Positions 63,538 to 64,000 of a DNA stretch of 64,000 nucleotides are shown here, one piece after another; position 1 is the first letter of the stretch; every line of letters begins with the position of its first letter. A program made the position numbers and the translations under genes. This stretch comes from Bacillota bacterium (lineage in GTDB: Bacteria; Bacillota; Clostridia; Clostridiales; Clostridiaceae). Under the pieces are notes generated by a model. It did no database searches and was not told where the DNA came from. It was given only the letters and a program-made list of their open reading frames with translations. The stretch lies in the NCBI GenBank assembly GCA_021781655.1, contig JAJXWJ010000001.1, positions 1 through 64,000 of the forward strand. The letters are read 5' to 3'.

Positions 63538-64000
63538 TTGTATAAAAAATTGATGAGGTGTGCAATTCTTTTAATTATAATAGTGTTATTAACTGTTTTT
63601 ATTAAAAATTATTTTCAACCTTTTTTTACTATATTGTTTTTATTTATATTTACTACACCTATTTATAACTTTATGAATAAACTTAATATTTTTAACAATA
63701 AAATTAATGCGGTTTTAAGTGTTGTTTTTGTAAATGTTATATTAATAGTTGCAATTGCATTATTTGGCAATGTAGCAGCAGTTAAAATAAAGGAATTATA
63801 TTTATCCTTTATAGAAAGCTTTTATTTAAAACCAGCAAACAACAATATTATTAATAATCTTAACTTAAATAACTTTCAAAATAATTTTAAAGAACTTTTA
63901 AACGGCGATTTTCTTAGAAAAAGTGCACTCTATACTACAGATACACTAGTGGCATATTTTGTTGGAAACATAAGTTGTTACTTTATTTTGGTGGACAAAT
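63538..64000 (+). CDS. AI-2E/PerM-family transporter, 5' part (runs off the window)
   Basis: The frame from the TTG seven bases after AAGAGG stays open to the window end (154 codons). Three hydrophobic segments (AILLIIIVLLTVFI, FFTILFLFIFTTPIYNF, LSVVFVNVILIVAIALFGNV) with a soluble loop after them match the N-terminus of AI-2E exporter family proteins, which have seven to eight segments and move small molecules or sodium. The rest is outside. Confidence 0.65.
   Translation, partial: MYKKLMRCAILLIIIVLLTVFIKNYFQPFFTILFLFIFTTPIYNFMNKLNIFNNKINAVLSVVFVNVILIVAIALFGNVAAVKIKELYLSFIESFYLKPANNNIINNLNLNNFQNNFKELLNGDFLRKSALYTTDTLVAYFVGNISCYFILVDK

Overview
The window is AT-rich Firmicute DNA of the kind seen in Clostridium and close relatives. 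The evidence is a fused IspH-S1 reading frame, the gene order miaB-mutS-mutL-miaA-hfq-(aluminium-resistance lyase)-lexA, frequent TTG/GTG starts behind strong purine-rich ribosome sites, and many low-GC families (BceAB, PadR/DUF2812, EFR1 ferrodoxin, DUF6465). I see no rRNA, tRNA or CRISPR array. All comparisons and alignments here were made by eye.

Left end (1-7.5 kb): a BceAB-type peptide-resistance transporter with a BceR-type box, behind a histidine kinase that has lost its membrane part; a radical SAM protein; then a two-gene redox operon on the minus strand (Fe-S/flavin electron-transfer protein F, then FAD oxidoreductase E).

Accessory region (7.5-18.3 kb): a MerR regulator and the EFR1 ferrodoxin it probably controls, a dead HEPN/nucleotidyltransferase module, a truncated YhcG-like nuclease and an ABC-2 transporter with a broken second permease. 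Mixed in are pieces of a second copy of the F-E operon. That copy was broken twice. F' lost its middle to a helix-turn-helix gene. E' was split by a roughly 3.6-kb element carrying a phage-type tail-spike/SGNH protein and the frameshifted tail of a large serine recombinase. The element is bounded by sites from which an attP with clear dyad symmetry can be rebuilt, and the intact E gene in the same window keeps the matching empty site.

Second accessory stretch (18.5-40.8 kb): Fic protein, prenyltransferase-repeat protein, ArsR with an Old Yellow Enzyme homologue, a UvrC-like nuclease, a membrane MutS-family protein, PadR with DUF2812, a nitroreductase, then a run of small single genes (pentapeptide protein, several GNATs, ASCH, NTF2-like) mixed with pseudogenes (racemase, HIT, nitrilase, IS110 transposase, Rpn nucleases). 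Three copies of a MITE-like element with terminal inverted repeats lie here, as do several fragments of genes found intact or broken elsewhere in the window.

Core region (40.7-64 kb): mostly intact housekeeping genes. They are a DUF6465 protein, pseudouridine synthase, RpiR regulator, YhiN flavoprotein, cmk, ispH-rpsA fusion, a GNAT, a 47-residue protein, UbiA-type prenyltransferase, miaB, mutS, mutL, miaA, hfq, a PLP lyase, lexA with its box, a DHH phosphoesterase, a secreted 3D-domain protein that appears to lack an AUG start, a NatAB-like exporter, an amidase-domain protein and the start of an AI-2E-family transporter.
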